NCBI RefSeq assembly: GCF_001665235.1 | Contig: NZ_LZSC01000021.1 | Span: 124,001 to 188,000, forward strand | Origin: Mycobacterium sp. 1100029.7 | GTDB lineage: Bacteria > Actinomycetota > Actinomycetes > Mycobacteriales > Mycobacteriaceae | Direction of reading: 5' to 3' | DNA length: 64,000 bases | Part shown: positions 17,928-27,828 of the stretch, piece by piece | How the letters are laid out: each line of letters begins with the position of its first letter | Position numbering within the stretch: the first letter of the stretch is position 1 | Program-made: the position numbers and the translations under genes | The notes under the pieces: generated by a model | Told to the model about the DNA's origin: nothing | Seen by the model: the letters and a program-made list of their open reading frames with translations, nothing else | Databases searched by the model: none

Positions 17928-19778
17928 ATGGGACGCCCCCATTTGTCTATAGACGCTGTTAAGCCACTAGCGGCTGACATTAACGATTACGTTTCCGACG
18001 ACGGCTCCATTGTCTTGCCCGAGGGATTGACGCTCACCTCGTTTTTCGATCAGAATCGGGCAGTTTTCGGTGATCGTCCGTCATACCGGTTCATCGATTA
18101 CGCGAAAGAGCAGGATGGTCGCGTCCTCGACCTGAGCTGGAATGACTTGTGGACTCAGGTCCGTGCGATCGGCGCCCGGCTGCAACAAGTAGCCAAGCCC
18201 GGCGACCGAGTGGCGATCTTGGCGCCGCAGGGTCTGGAATACGTGGCGTCGTTCTTCGCCGTCGTCCACGCCGGCAACATCGCCGTTCCGCTGTTCGCGC
18301 CGACGCTGGCCGGGCACACCGAACGGTTGACGGCCGTGTTGGCCGACGCCCGCCCGGCCGTGGTGCTGACGACGACCGCTGCGGCCGAGTCCGTCCGGGA
18401 ATCACTGCGCGCGCATCCGGTGGTCGGGCGACCGCGACTGATTGCGGTCGACGCCATCCCGCCGTCGCTGGCCTCGATGTTCACCGAGCCGGTGATCGCC
18501 ACCGATGACACGGCGTATCTGCAGTACACCTCCGGCTCGACGCGCAGCCCGGCCGGTGTCGAGGTCACGCATCGCGCCGTGGTCACCAACGTGCTGCAGA
18601 TGATTCTGGGTGCCGAGCTGCACCGGAACACTCACAGCGTGAGCTGGTTGCCGCTCTACCACGACATGGGCCTGATCATGATCATGTTTCCGGCGCTGTG
18701 CGGTGGCGAATACCTCACGCTGCTGGACCCAATGGCGTTCGTCCGCCGGCCGTTCCGATGGATCAAAGAGTTGAGTGCGGAAGCGGCCAACGGCCCGACG
18801 TTCGCGGCCGCGCCCAACTTCGCCTACGAGCTGGCCGCCGAGCGTGGGCTGCCTCCCGAGGGCGTGGCAATCGACCTGCGCAACGTCGTCGGTCTACTCA
18901 ACGGCTCGGAGCCGGTGACCCTGTCGGCCATCGAGAAGTTCACGGCGGCGTTCGCGCCCCACCGGCTGCCCGCCACGGCGGTCAAGCCGGCCTACGGGAT
19001 GGCCGAGGCGACGCTGGGCGTGGCCATGACCGCCCCAGCCGAGGCGGCCCATGGGGTTTTCCTCGACCGCGTCGCGCTGGCCGCCGGCCAGGCGGTGGTC
19101 GTCGATCCCGACACCGAGGGCGCGGTCGCCTATGTCTCCTGCGGCCGGCCGTTCCGGGACCAGTGGGCGGTGATCGCCAGCCCGGACGGTGGCGAGGTGG
19201 CTGACGGCACGGTCGGGGAAATCTGGTTGCACGGCAACAACATCGCGCGCGGCTATTTCGGGCGCGAGGAAGAATCGCTGCGCACCTTCGGCAACAAGCT
19301 GCAGTCCCGGCTCGAGCAGGACAGCCACGCCGAGGGCGCCCCGGACAACTGCTGCTGGCTGGCCACCGGTGACCTCGGGGTGTACATCGGCGGTGAGCTG
19401 TACCTGACTGGCCGGATCAAAGACCTGATCATCATCGACGGTCGCAACCACTATCCGCACGACATCGAGACCACGGTCAGTCATTCGTCCACTGCCATCC
19501 GGACCGGCTACGTCGCGGCGTTCTCGGTTCCGGCCGACGGCCGCAGCGGCGGCCCCGTCGAGCAGCTGGTGGTGGTCGCCGAGCGCGCCGCGGGTGTCGG
19601 GCGCGCGGATCCCGACGCGATCATCGCGGCGGTGCGGGCGGGGGTTTCCCGGGAGCATCAGGTCCGGGTGGCAGACGTCCGGCTGGTCGCCGCCGGAATG
19701 ATTCCGCGGACCACCAGCGGCAAGCTGGCCCGCAGTGCGTGCCGGGCCGAGTACCTGGCCGGTCGGTTCAGCCGATAA
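17928..19778 (+). CDS. Long-chain fatty acyl-AMP ligase (FAAL-type FadD)
   Basis: A 616-residue ANL enzyme of the fatty acyl-AMP ligase group, which makes acyl-adenylates and hands them to acyl carrier or polyketide synthase proteins. Evidence: YTSGSTRSPAGVEVTH P-loop, SWLPLYHDMGLI, the FVRRPFRWIKEL insertion region typical of FAALs, GEIWLHGNNIARGYF, GRIKDLIIIDGRNHYPHD and PRTTSGKLAR. It is similar throughout to FadD32 as I remember it. No polyketide synthase or lipid-export gene is adjacent, so its partner is unknown. It has no Shine-Dalgarno, and a CRP-like site lies upstream. Confidence 0.88.
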   Translation: MGRPHLSIDAVKPLAADINDYVSDDGSIVLPEGLTLTSFFDQNRAVFGDRPSYRFIDYAKEQDGRVLDLSWNDLWTQVRAIGARLQQVAKPGDRVAILAPQGLEYVASFFAVVHAGNIAVPLFAPTLAGHTERLTAVLADARPAVVLTTTAAAESVRESLRAHPVVGRPRLIAVDAIPPSLASMFTEPVIATDDTAYLQYTSGSTRSPAGVEVTHRAVVTNVLQMILGAELHRNTHSVSWLPLYHDMGLIMIMFPALCGGEYLTLLDPMAFVRRPFRWIKELSAEAANGPTFAAAPNFAYELAAERGLPPEGVAIDLRNVVGLLNGSEPVTLSAIEKFTAAFAPHRLPATAVKPAYGMAEATLGVAMTAPAEAAHGVFLDRVALAAGQAVVVDPDTEGAVAYVSCGRPFRDQWAVIASPDGGEVADGTVGEIWLHGNNIARGYFGREEESLRTFGNKLQSRLEQDSHAEGAPDNCCWLATGDLGVYIGGELYLTGRIKDLIIIDGRNHYPHDIETTVSHSSTAIRTGYVAAFSVPADGRSGGPVEQLVVVAERAAGVGRADPDAIIAAVRAGVSREHQVRVADVRLVAAGMIPRTTSGKLARSACRAEYLAGRFSR

Positions 19779-19973
19779 CCCCGCTCAGCTGCCTCGGAAA
19801 GCCGATTGCCCGCAACATTTTCGAGTGTCGAGCAACGGTGTCGTGGTCGATAGTGGGTGGCAACTGGTTTGTACGGCAGACTCTGCGGTTCAGAGCTGAG
19901 CTGGCAGATGAACGAGCTGGGCAGCGATACTGCCCATCGACTGCACGGCCGCAGAGGAAGTGAGGTACACGAA

Positions 19974-20873
19974 ATGTCGTACGCCACAGATGATCTCAGC
20001 AAGGACCCGACACCGGATCAGGCAGAGGACAACGCGTTCTTTCCCTCGCCGTATTCGCTGACTCAGTACACCAAGCCCAAAACCGACTTCGACGGCGTCA
20101 AGCACGAAGGCGCCTACACCGAGGGGCGGTGGAAGGTGCTGATGATCGCAAGCGAGGAACGCTACATGCTATGTAAGAACGGCACGATGTTCTCCACCGG
20201 CAATCACCCGGTCGAGATGCTGCTTCCCCTGCACCATCTGCTGGCAGCGGGCTTCGACGTCGACGTCGCCACGGTCGCCGGCTATCCGGTCAAGCTGGAA
20301 CGGTGGGCGATGCCCGGCCAGGACAGGGCCGTGCTGCACACCTACGAAGCACTCAAGCCCAAGCTCAAGCAACCCAAGAAGCTCGCCGAGGTCGTCGAGA
20401 ACGATCTCGGTGCGAATTCGGACTACATCGCCGTCTTCATCCCCGGCGGCCACGGCGCAGTCATCGGGCTGCCGGCCGCCGAGGCGGTGGCGCAGACCCT
20501 CGAATGGGCATTGGCCAACGACAAATTCATCATCACCCTGTGTCACGGTCCAGCGGCGTTGCTGTCCGTCGGCCAGGACGGAAAAGAGTCGCCGTTCAAG
20601 GGATACTCGCTCTGTGTATTCCCCGATGCGCTCGATAAAGGATTCAACATCGACATCGGCTACCTCCCAGGGCATATGCAGTGGCTGGTCGCCGACCTGC
20701 TCCACAAGGAGGGGTTGACCGTCCTCAACGACGACATGACCGGCAAGGTCCACCAAGACCGCAAGCTGCTCACCGGCGACAGCCCCCTGGCGTCGAACAA
20801 CCTAGGTCTCCTCGCCGCCGGCGCCCTGGTCGAAGCCGTCCAGTCGAACGCCACAAACAAGCCGAAACCCTAG
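19974..20873 (+). CDS. hchA: Hsp31/HchA-type DJ-1 family protein (glyoxalase III / deglycase)
   Basis: A 299-residue DJ-1/PfpI protein of the Hsp31 group, which works as a holding chaperone and as a glyoxalase III/deglycase on methylglyoxal. The predicted triad is C190-H191 in [10 protein letters not shown] plus an acid near D218 (CVFPDAL), with E81 in NHPVEMLLP; these match C185/H186/D214/E77 of E. coli Hsp31 as remembered. [11 protein letters not shown] is also conserved. ATG 19974 follows the purine-rich GAGGAAGTGAGG at 19954-19965; longer frames upstream lack similarity. It is probably cytoplasmic and stress related. The 195 bases before it show no other clear feature. Confidence 0.88.
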   Translation: MSYATDDLSKDPTPDQAEDNAFFPSPYSLTQYTKPKTDFDGVKHEGAYTEGRWKVLMIASEERYMLCKNGTMFSTGNHPVEMLLPLHHLLAAGFDVDVATVAGYPVKLERWAMPGQDRAVLHTYEALKPKLKQPKKLAEVVENDLGANSDYIAVFIPGGHGAVIGLPAAEAVAQTLEWALANDKFIITLCHGPAALLSVGQDGKESPFKGYSLCVFPDALDKGFNIDIGYLPGHMQWLVADLLHKEGLTVLNDDMTGKVHQDRKLLTGDSPLASNNLGLLAAGALVEAVQSNATNKPKP

Positions 20874-20904
20874 CGCGACAGCGCACCCGGCTAGAGATCT
20901 GCAC

Positions 20905-21978
20905 TCAACTGAGCAGGTCCAGGGTGCCCAGTTCGCGCACGGCCTGGCAACCGCGACTGAGCATGGCCAGCACCATGTCATCACCGCGCTCGGTGCTGGT
21001 GGCGAAGGCGAAGCCCAATGCGGAGATCAACAAGGCCTGCGGCATCCCGAGTCGATAGTCACGCCAACAGGTTTCGCGGTCGTAATCGGTGACGCCATAC
21101 CCCAGCAAGGCCCGATGGTATTCCTCGACGAGGTCTTTCTCGATCGCCAGCCGCAGCTCCGAGTTCAAGCTGGTCGCCGTGAAATACGACAGATCCCGTG
21201 CCGGCAGGCCCACGCCGAGCGTCTGCCAGTCGACCACGCTCACCCAGCTGTGCGCCGGGTCGAACAGCAGGTTGTCGAGCCGATAGTCGCCGTGCAGCAA
21301 CGCGAACCGGTCCCGCTCTGCGGACAACCACGGTGCAACCAAACCCATTGTCGTAGTGAAGGTTTCGCGATCCTCGGCGCTCATCCGATCACCCAGCTTT
21401 TCCAGCGTAATCTCCGCGCTCATCACGGCCACATCGCCAAGCCCCTTGGCGCCGGCAGCATCCGGGCGCGGGAAGGCCAAGCCGGGCAGGTCCAGCCAAA
21501 ACGGGTCACACCAGCTGGGCCCGTGCAGGCCGGCCAGCGCCACCACCGACAGCCGCGCCTCCGGCGCCCCGCAGCCGGCGATCTGATCCCCTTGCACCGC
21601 GGGCGCCTGGTCGGCCAGCAGCAGCGCGTATTCCATTGCGTCGTCGGTGATTTCGCAGTAAAAGCAACTCGGGGTCGGCACCCGCACCCGGTCGGCCACC
21701 GAGGTGTAAAACGCGCATTCGCTGCGGTAACCGATTACGACGCGGTCCCGCACGGTGTCATCTTGGGCGGGCAGTTTGATCACGAAAGTGTCTGGCAGGT
21801 CAGCGGGATTCGCGGCATACCGGGCCGTCACGCGGTAGGTCGCACCGGTCTGGCCGGTGCCGATGGCCACCACGTCGACTCCGGACACCTCGACCGGTGT
21901 GCGTTCGCTCAGCGCCGCGGATAACCACTCGGGTGTCACATCGCCGGGAAAACGCGGAATCGACACCACAGCACTCAT
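20905..21978 (-). CDS. Phosphotransferase (APH/choline kinase fold) family protein
   Basis: A 357-residue protein of the aminoglycoside phosphotransferase-like kinase fold. The N-lobe has a glycine-containing loop (IGTGQTGATYRV) and the lysine strand TFVIKLPA. The C-lobe has the catalytic loop LLHGDYRLDNLLFD (catalytic Asp and Asn) and the metal motif VVDWQTLGVG. Members phosphorylate small hydroxylated molecules, and mycobacterial ones are rarely characterised. The ATG at 21978 was chosen because the upstream in-frame extension is low-complexity. It is downstream of irtB in the same direction after 78 bases, but a siderophore role is not implied by sequence. Confidence 0.82.
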   Translation of the reverse strand: MSAVVSIPRFPGDVTPEWLSAALSERTPVEVSGVDVVAIGTGQTGATYRVTARYAANPADLPDTFVIKLPAQDDTVRDRVVIGYRSECAFYTSVADRVRVPTPSCFYCEITDDAMEYALLLADQAPAVQGDQIAGCGAPEARLSVVALAGLHGPSWCDPFWLDLPGLAFPRPDAAGAKGLGDVAVMSAEITLEKLGDRMSAEDRETFTTTMGLVAPWLSAERDRFALLHGDYRLDNLLFDPAHSWVSVVDWQTLGVGLPARDLSYFTATSLNSELRLAIEKDLVEEYHRALLGYGVTDYDRETCWRDYRLGMPQALLISALGFAFATSTERGDDMVLAMLSRGCQAVRELGTLDLLS

Positions 21979-22057
21979 ACGCAACCACGCCTCCAGAATC
22001 GACCCGCCGACTGACGGATCAACTGTAAGGCATACGGCAGCAGCCGGCCGCCGTGGT

Positions 22058-23797
22058 CTATTCGGCGGCGATGTGCCAATCGGCGGCGTCGTGCTGCTGC
22101 CGCCAGAACTCACTGAAACGGCTTCCCTCGGTCAACAATTCGTCGATCGAGCCATCCTCGACCACGCGCCCGTTGTCGAGGAACAGCACTCGATCGGCGT
22201 GCCGAATGCTGGCCAGCCGATGCGCCACGATGACCCGGGTGCGGGCCTGCGGATCGGCCGTGAGAGCGTCGACCACCGCGACCTCGTTCTCGGTGTCCAG
22301 CGCGCTGGTCGCCTCGTCGACCAGAAGCACCGGCGCGGTCTTCAGCAGCGCCCGCGCAATGCTGACCCGTTGCCGCTCGCCACCGGACAGTGCCGAGCCG
22401 GCCTCGCCGACCACCGTGTCGGCGGCATCGGGCAACCGACCGATCAGCTCGTCGACCCGGGCCAGGGCGACGGCCCGGTCGTACTGCTCGGCACCGGCGC
22501 CGGGGTTTCCGGCAAGGACGTTGTCGCGAATCGTTCCGTGGAACAGGTAGGGATGCTGGAACACGACACTGCTGACCGCGCGGCGCGCTTCGGCGCTCAG
22601 CGTTGCGGCGTCGGCGCCGTCGACGACGACCCGACCGCGGGTCGGTTGGTGCAGGCCCGCGATCAGTGCCAGGATGGTGCTCTTTCCGGATCCCGACGGC
22701 CCGACGATCGCGGTCGTGGTCCCCGGCTGCAGGACGAAGCTGACGCCGTCGAGCACCGGCGCGCTGGCGCCGTCATAGCCGAAGGCGACGTCGTCGAATT
22801 CGATGCGCGCCGCACCGGCGCCGCCGGGCAGGTTCGCCGCACCGGCCGCAACCGCCGGCGCGGTGAGCACACCACGAATGCGGTCCAGCGTGGCGCGGGT
22901 GCTTTCCAGTGCCGGCGCCAACTCGCTGACGGTGGTGAACGGCTCGAGATAGCGGGCGATCACCACGATCAGCGCGACCGCCTCGGCAACCGAGAGCGTG
23001 CCGTCGACGGTCAGCATGGTAGTGGCGCCGGCCAGCGCGATCAGCGCCAGCTGGCTGGCGATGCTGAACAACAGCTGCCCGGGGATCTGCATGCCGAGCA
23101 ACCGCATCGTCGCACTGTGCTGCTCGGCCAGGGCCGAGCCGACCAGGCTGCGGGCCGGCTCGACGCGGCGCGCCGCACGCAACGCCTGCTGAGTCCGTGC
23201 GAACTCGATGATGCGTTCGGTCAGCGCGGTATTGGCGTCTCCGGCCGCGGTATCGGCGCGACGCGTCAACCGCAGTGAGGCCCAGAGCGCCCCCAGCAGC
23301 AGCGGCACACCGGCTAGTGCCGCCGCCCCCAACTGCCACGAGATGGGCAACAGCGCCAGCGCGATGACGGCCGGCAGTAAGACTGCGGTGGTCAACGGCG
23401 TCAGCAGATTGACCACCAGTCCGACGAGTTCGGGCCCGGTGGCCGCGATCGCCTGGCGAGACATCGCGGTGTTGTCCGCGGTGAACCAGTCCAACCGCAC
23501 CGCCGGAAGCCGTTCTGCCACATCGTGTTGCGAGTGATCGAGAACCGCGAAGCCCAGATCGAAGCCGATCCGCGCGGTCAGGGTGTCGACGACCCACCCG
23601 GTCACGGTGGCCACCGACAGCCAGCCCAGCCACGTCAGCGCACGCTGCGGCGCGTCGCTGAACAGCGCGCCCACCAGCGGTACGAGGAGGACCGCGCCGA
23701 CTGCGCGCACCACGACCGACACGAACGCGAGTAGCGCGTAGCGGCTCACCTTGGCGCGGTGGTCGGCCGGAACGAGGCTTATCCAGGTGCGGATCAT
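22058..23797 (-). CDS. irtB: IrtB, ABC transporter half for Fe-carboxymycobactin import
   Basis: A 579-residue ABC exporter-fold subunit that pairs with IrtA in the inner membrane to import ferric carboxymycobactin. The N-terminal half has six membrane segments. The ATPase domain has Walker [14 protein letters not shown], signature [15 protein letters not shown], Walker [13 protein letters not shown] and the H-loop histidine in [12 protein letters not shown] 23797 overlaps the irtA stop (ATGA at 23794-23797), matching the coupled irtA-irtB operon of mycobacteria. The longer reading upstream falls inside irtA. Confidence 0.95.
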   Translation of the reverse strand: MIRTWISLVPADHRAKVSRYALLAFVSVVVRAVGAVLLVPLVGALFSDAPQRALTWLGWLSVATVTGWVVDTLTARIGFDLGFAVLDHSQHDVAERLPAVRLDWFTADNTAMSRQAIAATGPELVGLVVNLLTPLTTAVLLPAVIALALLPISWQLGAAALAGVPLLLGALWASLRLTRRADTAAGDANTALTERIIEFARTQQALRAARRVEPARSLVGSALAEQHSATMRLLGMQIPGQLLFSIASQLALIALAGATTMLTVDGTLSVAEAVALIVVIARYLEPFTTVSELAPALESTRATLDRIRGVLTAPAVAAGAANLPGGAGAARIEFDDVAFGYDGASAPVLDGVSFVLQPGTTTAIVGPSGSGKSTILALIAGLHQPTRGRVVVDGADAATLSAEARRAVSSVVFQHPYLFHGTIRDNVLAGNPGAGAEQYDRAVALARVDELIGRLPDAADTVVGEAGSALSGGERQRVSIARALLKTAPVLLVDEATSALDTENEVAVVDALTADPQARTRVIVAHRLASIRHADRVLFLDNGRVVEDGSIDELLTEGSRFSEFWRQQHDAADWHIAAE

Positions 23798-26403
23798 CGC
23801 ACACCCTCCTGCGCCGTGACGGCCACCGGATTGCCCTGCCCGGTGTCCCACAATCGCCGGTACCGTCCGTCGGCGGCGAGCAATTCCTCGTGGGTGCCAC
23901 GTTCGGCGACTTGTCCGTGATCGAGGACGACGATCTGGTCGGCCCGGGTGATGGTGTGCAGCCGGTGGGCGATCACCAACACGGTCCGATCCTGCGTCAG
24001 CCGGTTAAGTGCCTGCTGCACAAGGTATTCCGACTCAGGGTCAGCAAACGCCGTGGCCTCGTCGAGGATCAGAACCGGGGTGTCGGCGAGGATCGCGCGG
24101 GCGATGGTCAAACGTTGCCGCTCACCACCGGAGAGCGCGGCGCTGGCGCCGAGCATGCTGTCGTAGCCGTTCGGCAGCCGCAGTATCCGTTCGTGGATCT
24201 GCGCCTCGCGGGCCGCGGCCTGGATCTGTTCGATGGTCGCATCGGGCACGGCCAGCGCGATGTTCTCGGCGACGGTGCCGTGCACCAGCTGCGTTTCCTG
24301 CAGCACGAACCCGACCCGGGAATAGAGTTCGTCGGCGCTCAGCGACCGGATATCTTGTCCCGCAACGCGTATCGCTCCGTGCTCGACGTCGTGGAACCGG
24401 GCGAGCAGTGCGGCCAGCGTCGACTTGCCTGATCCGGACGGACCGACGAGAGCAGTGACCGTGCCCGGGCGCAGTTCCAGCGAGACGTCCTGGATCACCG
24501 GGACACCGGGGCGGTAGCTGAAGCCGACCCGGTCGAACACCACGGTGGCCGCCGCGTCCGGGCTACCCGGCTGTTCTTGCACCGCGAGTTCTTGTTCGTC
24601 CAGGGCGATTTGCAGACGCCGCGCGGCCAGCATTCCGGTGCGGATACCGCCGAGTCCGTAAGCGATGCCGAGCAGCCGGACACCGAATGTGGTGCCCAAC
24701 AACAAGAACGGTAGCAAGTTGACTGGATCCATCCGATGTGTGACGACCAGCAAGGTGCCCGCGAGTGCGATCAGGCACAGGAAGGTCGACGGCCGGGTGG
24801 CCAGATCCATTGCGGTTTTCTTGCCGGCCAGCGGGCGCTGCCAGGCCACCAGGAAACCGACGTACTCGTCCAGCCGGCGCCGGAAACGCGACGCCGCCGC
24901 ACCGCCGAACACGCGGATCACGGGCTGGCCCTCGAGATATGCGCCGGCCTCACCGTTCATCCGTTCGGCCCAGCGCTGTGCTTGCACGATCCGCGGGCCG
25001 GACTGGATCGTCAGCGACGACGTCAGCACCAGATAGACCAGCACCGGAGCGAACAGCACCAGCGCGACCCGCCAGTCGACCGAGAACAGGTAGACCAGCA
25101 CCGCCACCGGCGCGACGACCGCGTTGACCGCGTCCGGAATCGCGTGAGTGACCAGATAGTGCAACGACAGGGTGTCGTCGGTGACCAGTTGCTTGATCGC
25201 GCCCGATCCGCGAGCGGTGAACCAGCCCAGCGGAAGCCGGGACATCTTGCTCAACAGCCGCGACCGCAGATCGCTCGCGAAACGCGCGTCGATCACATGC
25301 AGCCAGAGGGTGAGGCCGGCACCGAGAATGGTGCCCAGACCCAGCAGCGAGACGGCGGCGATGCCGACATTCCACAGCCGGGACTCGTCGGCGCCCGACA
25401 CCAGCAGCCGAGCCAACTCGACCAGCAGCACGAACGGCGCCAACTGCACCAGCGTGATCACGGCCTGCAGCAGCCCGGAGATGATCAGCGCCGACCGCAG
25501 TGGCGCAAGCAGCCGGCCGGCGGCCTGTGCGCGCCAACTGCCACGATTGGCCGCCACGACTTCGGGAGCTGCGGTGGGCAGCGTTTCAAGTTGCGCGGCA
25601 ACACTTTCCGGCGCGGCTTCGGCGGGCACCGGCGTCTGGGCGGCCTCCAGCTCCCCACCGCGGGTAGTGCCCATCTCACGGCCGGCGCTCCAGTACGCCT
25701 GCGCGTGCACCTCGGACTTGGGGAACCCGAACGCGTCACGCAACCGCTTGCGGACGTTTTTCAGCGTGGTGGCCTCGGGGGTCGCCCAGGCATACCAGTT
25801 CGACCAGTCCCGCGTCTCGATCGCGTCGGCCAGTGACGTCTCGTCACGGCGGGCAATCCAGTGCACCGCCAGCCGCGGATGCTGCGCGATCGGGATCGCC
25901 GTGTCGTTGTCGTCGTGTTGTTCGAGGTACATCTCGATCGGGACGTCGTCGGGAACCGTGCCGATGATGCCGTTCATCCCGGGGATCGAGGCGGAGTCGC
26001 CGATCAGCAGGTAACCGGCTGGCTGCTCCTCGGGTGTGTCGAACCGCGACGAGCCCATCAGGGACATCACCGCGATCGTGGCGCCGGGTTCGACGGTGCG
26101 CGCCCACTTCGAGGCGGGGCCGGCGGGCTCGTGCAACACGACGTCGACGGCAAATCGACCTGCGGGAACGTCGGCCTCGGAGATCGTATAGGCGCGCTGG
26201 AACTCGGTGTTCGACCCGTCGGGGTCTGGAAACCAGAACCGCAGCCACGCGGCGGGTTCGGCGTCGGCGTCTTCGAACAGCGTCGCCGACTCCATCCGGA
26301 TCCGCACGAAATGCGGTGCGATCTGCACGGTTTCGAGCACCGTCGCGGTGTGATCGCGCGCGCCGAAGCCGCGCAATATCGCGCCCTGGAACCCGCGTGC
26401 CAT
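23794..26403 (-). CDS. irtA: IrtA, siderophore-interacting flavin reductase/ABC transporter fusion
   Basis: An 869-residue fusion diagnostic of IrtA. Residues about 15-265 are a cytosolic siderophore-interaction domain (FAD-binding [18 protein letters not shown]) that reduces the incoming ferric carboxymycobactin. A linker, six membrane helices (about 310-570) and an ATPase domain follow, with Walker [29 protein letters not shown] and [21 protein letters not shown] Shine-Dalgarno precedes ATG 26403. An IdeR-box-like sequence lies about 100 bases upstream, implying iron repression. Confidence 0.96.
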   Translation of the reverse strand: MARGFQGAILRGFGARDHTATVLETVQIAPHFVRIRMESATLFEDADAEPAAWLRFWFPDPDGSNTEFQRAYTISEADVPAGRFAVDVVLHEPAGPASKWARTVEPGATIAVMSLMGSSRFDTPEEQPAGYLLIGDSASIPGMNGIIGTVPDDVPIEMYLEQHDDNDTAIPIAQHPRLAVHWIARRDETSLADAIETRDWSNWYAWATPEATTLKNVRKRLRDAFGFPKSEVHAQAYWSAGREMGTTRGGELEAAQTPVPAEAAPESVAAQLETLPTAAPEVVAANRGSWRAQAAGRLLAPLRSALIISGLLQAVITLVQLAPFVLLVELARLLVSGADESRLWNVGIAAVSLLGLGTILGAGLTLWLHVIDARFASDLRSRLLSKMSRLPLGWFTARGSGAIKQLVTDDTLSLHYLVTHAIPDAVNAVVAPVAVLVYLFSVDWRVALVLFAPVLVYLVLTSSLTIQSGPRIVQAQRWAERMNGEAGAYLEGQPVIRVFGGAAASRFRRRLDEYVGFLVAWQRPLAGKKTAMDLATRPSTFLCLIALAGTLLVVTHRMDPVNLLPFLLLGTTFGVRLLGIAYGLGGIRTGMLAARRLQIALDEQELAVQEQPGSPDAAATVVFDRVGFSYRPGVPVIQDVSLELRPGTVTALVGPSGSGKSTLAALLARFHDVEHGAIRVAGQDIRSLSADELYSRVGFVLQETQLVHGTVAENIALAVPDATIEQIQAAAREAQIHERILRLPNGYDSMLGASAALSGGERQRLTIARAILADTPVLILDEATAFADPESEYLVQQALNRLTQDRTVLVIAHRLHTITRADQIVVLDHGQVAERGTHEELLAADGRYRRLWDTGQGNPVAVTAQEGVR

Positions 26404-26506
26404 CAGCGGTCCTCTCCCGCGGCGGGGAGTGCCGCCACGACCTCTACGATCGAACGCCCCAGCGGATGTCGCGACCCGGACCTGGACATGGCAAGGGACC
26501 CGAAAC

Positions 26507-26525
26507 TAAGGGTTGCCTTACCATA
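26507..26525 (-). promoter_or_regulatory. IdeR (iron) box upstream of irtA
   Basis: taagggttgccttaccata agrees with the remembered 19-base IdeR consensus TWAGGTWAGSCTWACCTWA at 16 of 19 positions by eye. It lies 104 bases before the irtA ATG, and a minus-strand -10-like TATGGT (26525-26520) overlaps its edge. IdeR-Fe(II) binding would repress irtAB when iron is ample. Confidence 0.75.
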
Positions 26526-26586
26526 GCTGAAGCCACACGGGCGGTCGAGCGACGGGTGTGCAGAGGACAGGCAGCGCGGCCCCGCC

Positions 26587-27819
26587 TCAGGCCGCGAGCC
26601 GGCCCGCTCCCAGCTCGCGCAGCGCGCTGCGCAAGCCGCGCCTCTTGCCGGTGGCGGGGTCGACGAAGCTGTCACGCAGCCCCTCACGCACCCGGAACTT
26701 CAGCTCGGAGCGGGTCTCCGGGGCGTCGTCGGACGTCGCGGTCAGCAAGCTGTCCGGCAACGCGAGTTTCAGGATCGTCCAAAACGACTGGAAGTATTGG
26801 CGGCCAAGGGATCCTGTCGTATAGGGCAGGTCATATTTCTCGCATAGTGCCCGCACCCGCACCCCGATCTCGGCATAGCGATTGCTCGGCAGATCGGGGA
26901 ACAGGTGGTGTTCGATCTGATAGCACAGGTTGCCGCTGAGGAACGCCATCAGCGGTCCGGCGTTGAAGTTGGCCGACCCCAGCATCTGGCGCAGGTACCA
27001 CTCCCCCGGTGTCTCGTTCTCGAACTCCTCGACGGTGAATTTCTCTGCACCGTCAGGGAAATGACCGCAGAAGATCACCATGTAGGCCCAATAGTTGCGG
27101 ATCAGATTGGCCGTGAAGTTGGCCTTGATCGTCCGCTTCCAGTTGCGGCCGCTCAACGCGGGGAACACCAGGTAGTCCTTGCCGGCCTGCTTGGCGACCT
27201 TCGTGCCGATCACCCGCAAGTCTTTGCGCGCCTCGGCCCAGCTCTTTTCCTTCTTCCGGAGCTTCTTCGACTCGATGTGATGCAGGGCCACGCCCCACTC
27301 GAACAGCGTCCCGAGCAGCATGTTGTAGATCGGGTTGCCCAGGTAGTAGGGCTCCCAGGGCTCGTCGCGGGTGACCCGCATGATGCCGTAGCCGACGTCG
27401 GCGTCCAGGTTCACGATGTTGGTGTATTTGTGGTGCACGAAGTTGTGCGAGTGCTTCCACTGCACGGTCGGGCAGGTGGTGTCCCATTCCCACTCCGTGG
27501 AGTGAATCTCCGGGTCGTTCATCCAATCCCATTGACCGTGGGTGATGTTGTGACCCAGCTCCATGTTCTCGATGATCTTGGCCGCCGCGAGCATCGCGGT
27601 CCCGGTGACCCACGCCAGCTTGTTTCCGCTGCCGAACAGCGCGAGGCGCCCGCCGGCGGCCAGCGTCCGCTGCAGATTGACGGCGCGGCGGATATAGCGG
27701 GCATCGCGATCCCCGCGCGACTCCTCGATGTCGGCCCGGATGGCATCCAGCTCGTACGCGAGCTGATCGATGTCTTCCGTGCTCAGGTGGGCGTATTCCT
27801 TGATGTCGGTGATTGCCAT
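26587..27819 (-). CDS. desA3: Acyl-CoA/fatty acid desaturase, DesA3-like
   Basis: A 410-residue membrane di-iron desaturase that introduces a cis double bond (delta-9 on stearoyl-CoA for DesA3). The histidine clusters are HNITHGQWD, HSHNFVHHKYTN and QIEHHLFPDLP. It is very similar along its length to M. tuberculosis DesA3 (Rv3229c) as remembered. It is 9 bases downstream of a ferredoxin-reductase gene like its known electron donor Rv3230c. In M. tuberculosis this pair is far from the mycobactin genes; here it lies between irtA and mbtK. It may be a second copy or the relocated sole copy. Confidence 0.9.
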   Translation of the reverse strand: MAITDIKEYAHLSTEDIDQLAYELDAIRADIEESRGDRDARYIRRAVNLQRTLAAGGRLALFGSGNKLAWVTGTAMLAAAKIIENMELGHNITHGQWDWMNDPEIHSTEWEWDTTCPTVQWKHSHNFVHHKYTNIVNLDADVGYGIMRVTRDEPWEPYYLGNPIYNMLLGTLFEWGVALHHIESKKLRKKEKSWAEARKDLRVIGTKVAKQAGKDYLVFPALSGRNWKRTIKANFTANLIRNYWAYMVIFCGHFPDGAEKFTVEEFENETPGEWYLRQMLGSANFNAGPLMAFLSGNLCYQIEHHLFPDLPSNRYAEIGVRVRALCEKYDLPYTTGSLGRQYFQSFWTILKLALPDSLLTATSDDAPETRSELKFRVREGLRDSFVDPATGKRRGLRSALRELGAGRLAA

Positions 27820-27828
27820 CGGTTCCCC

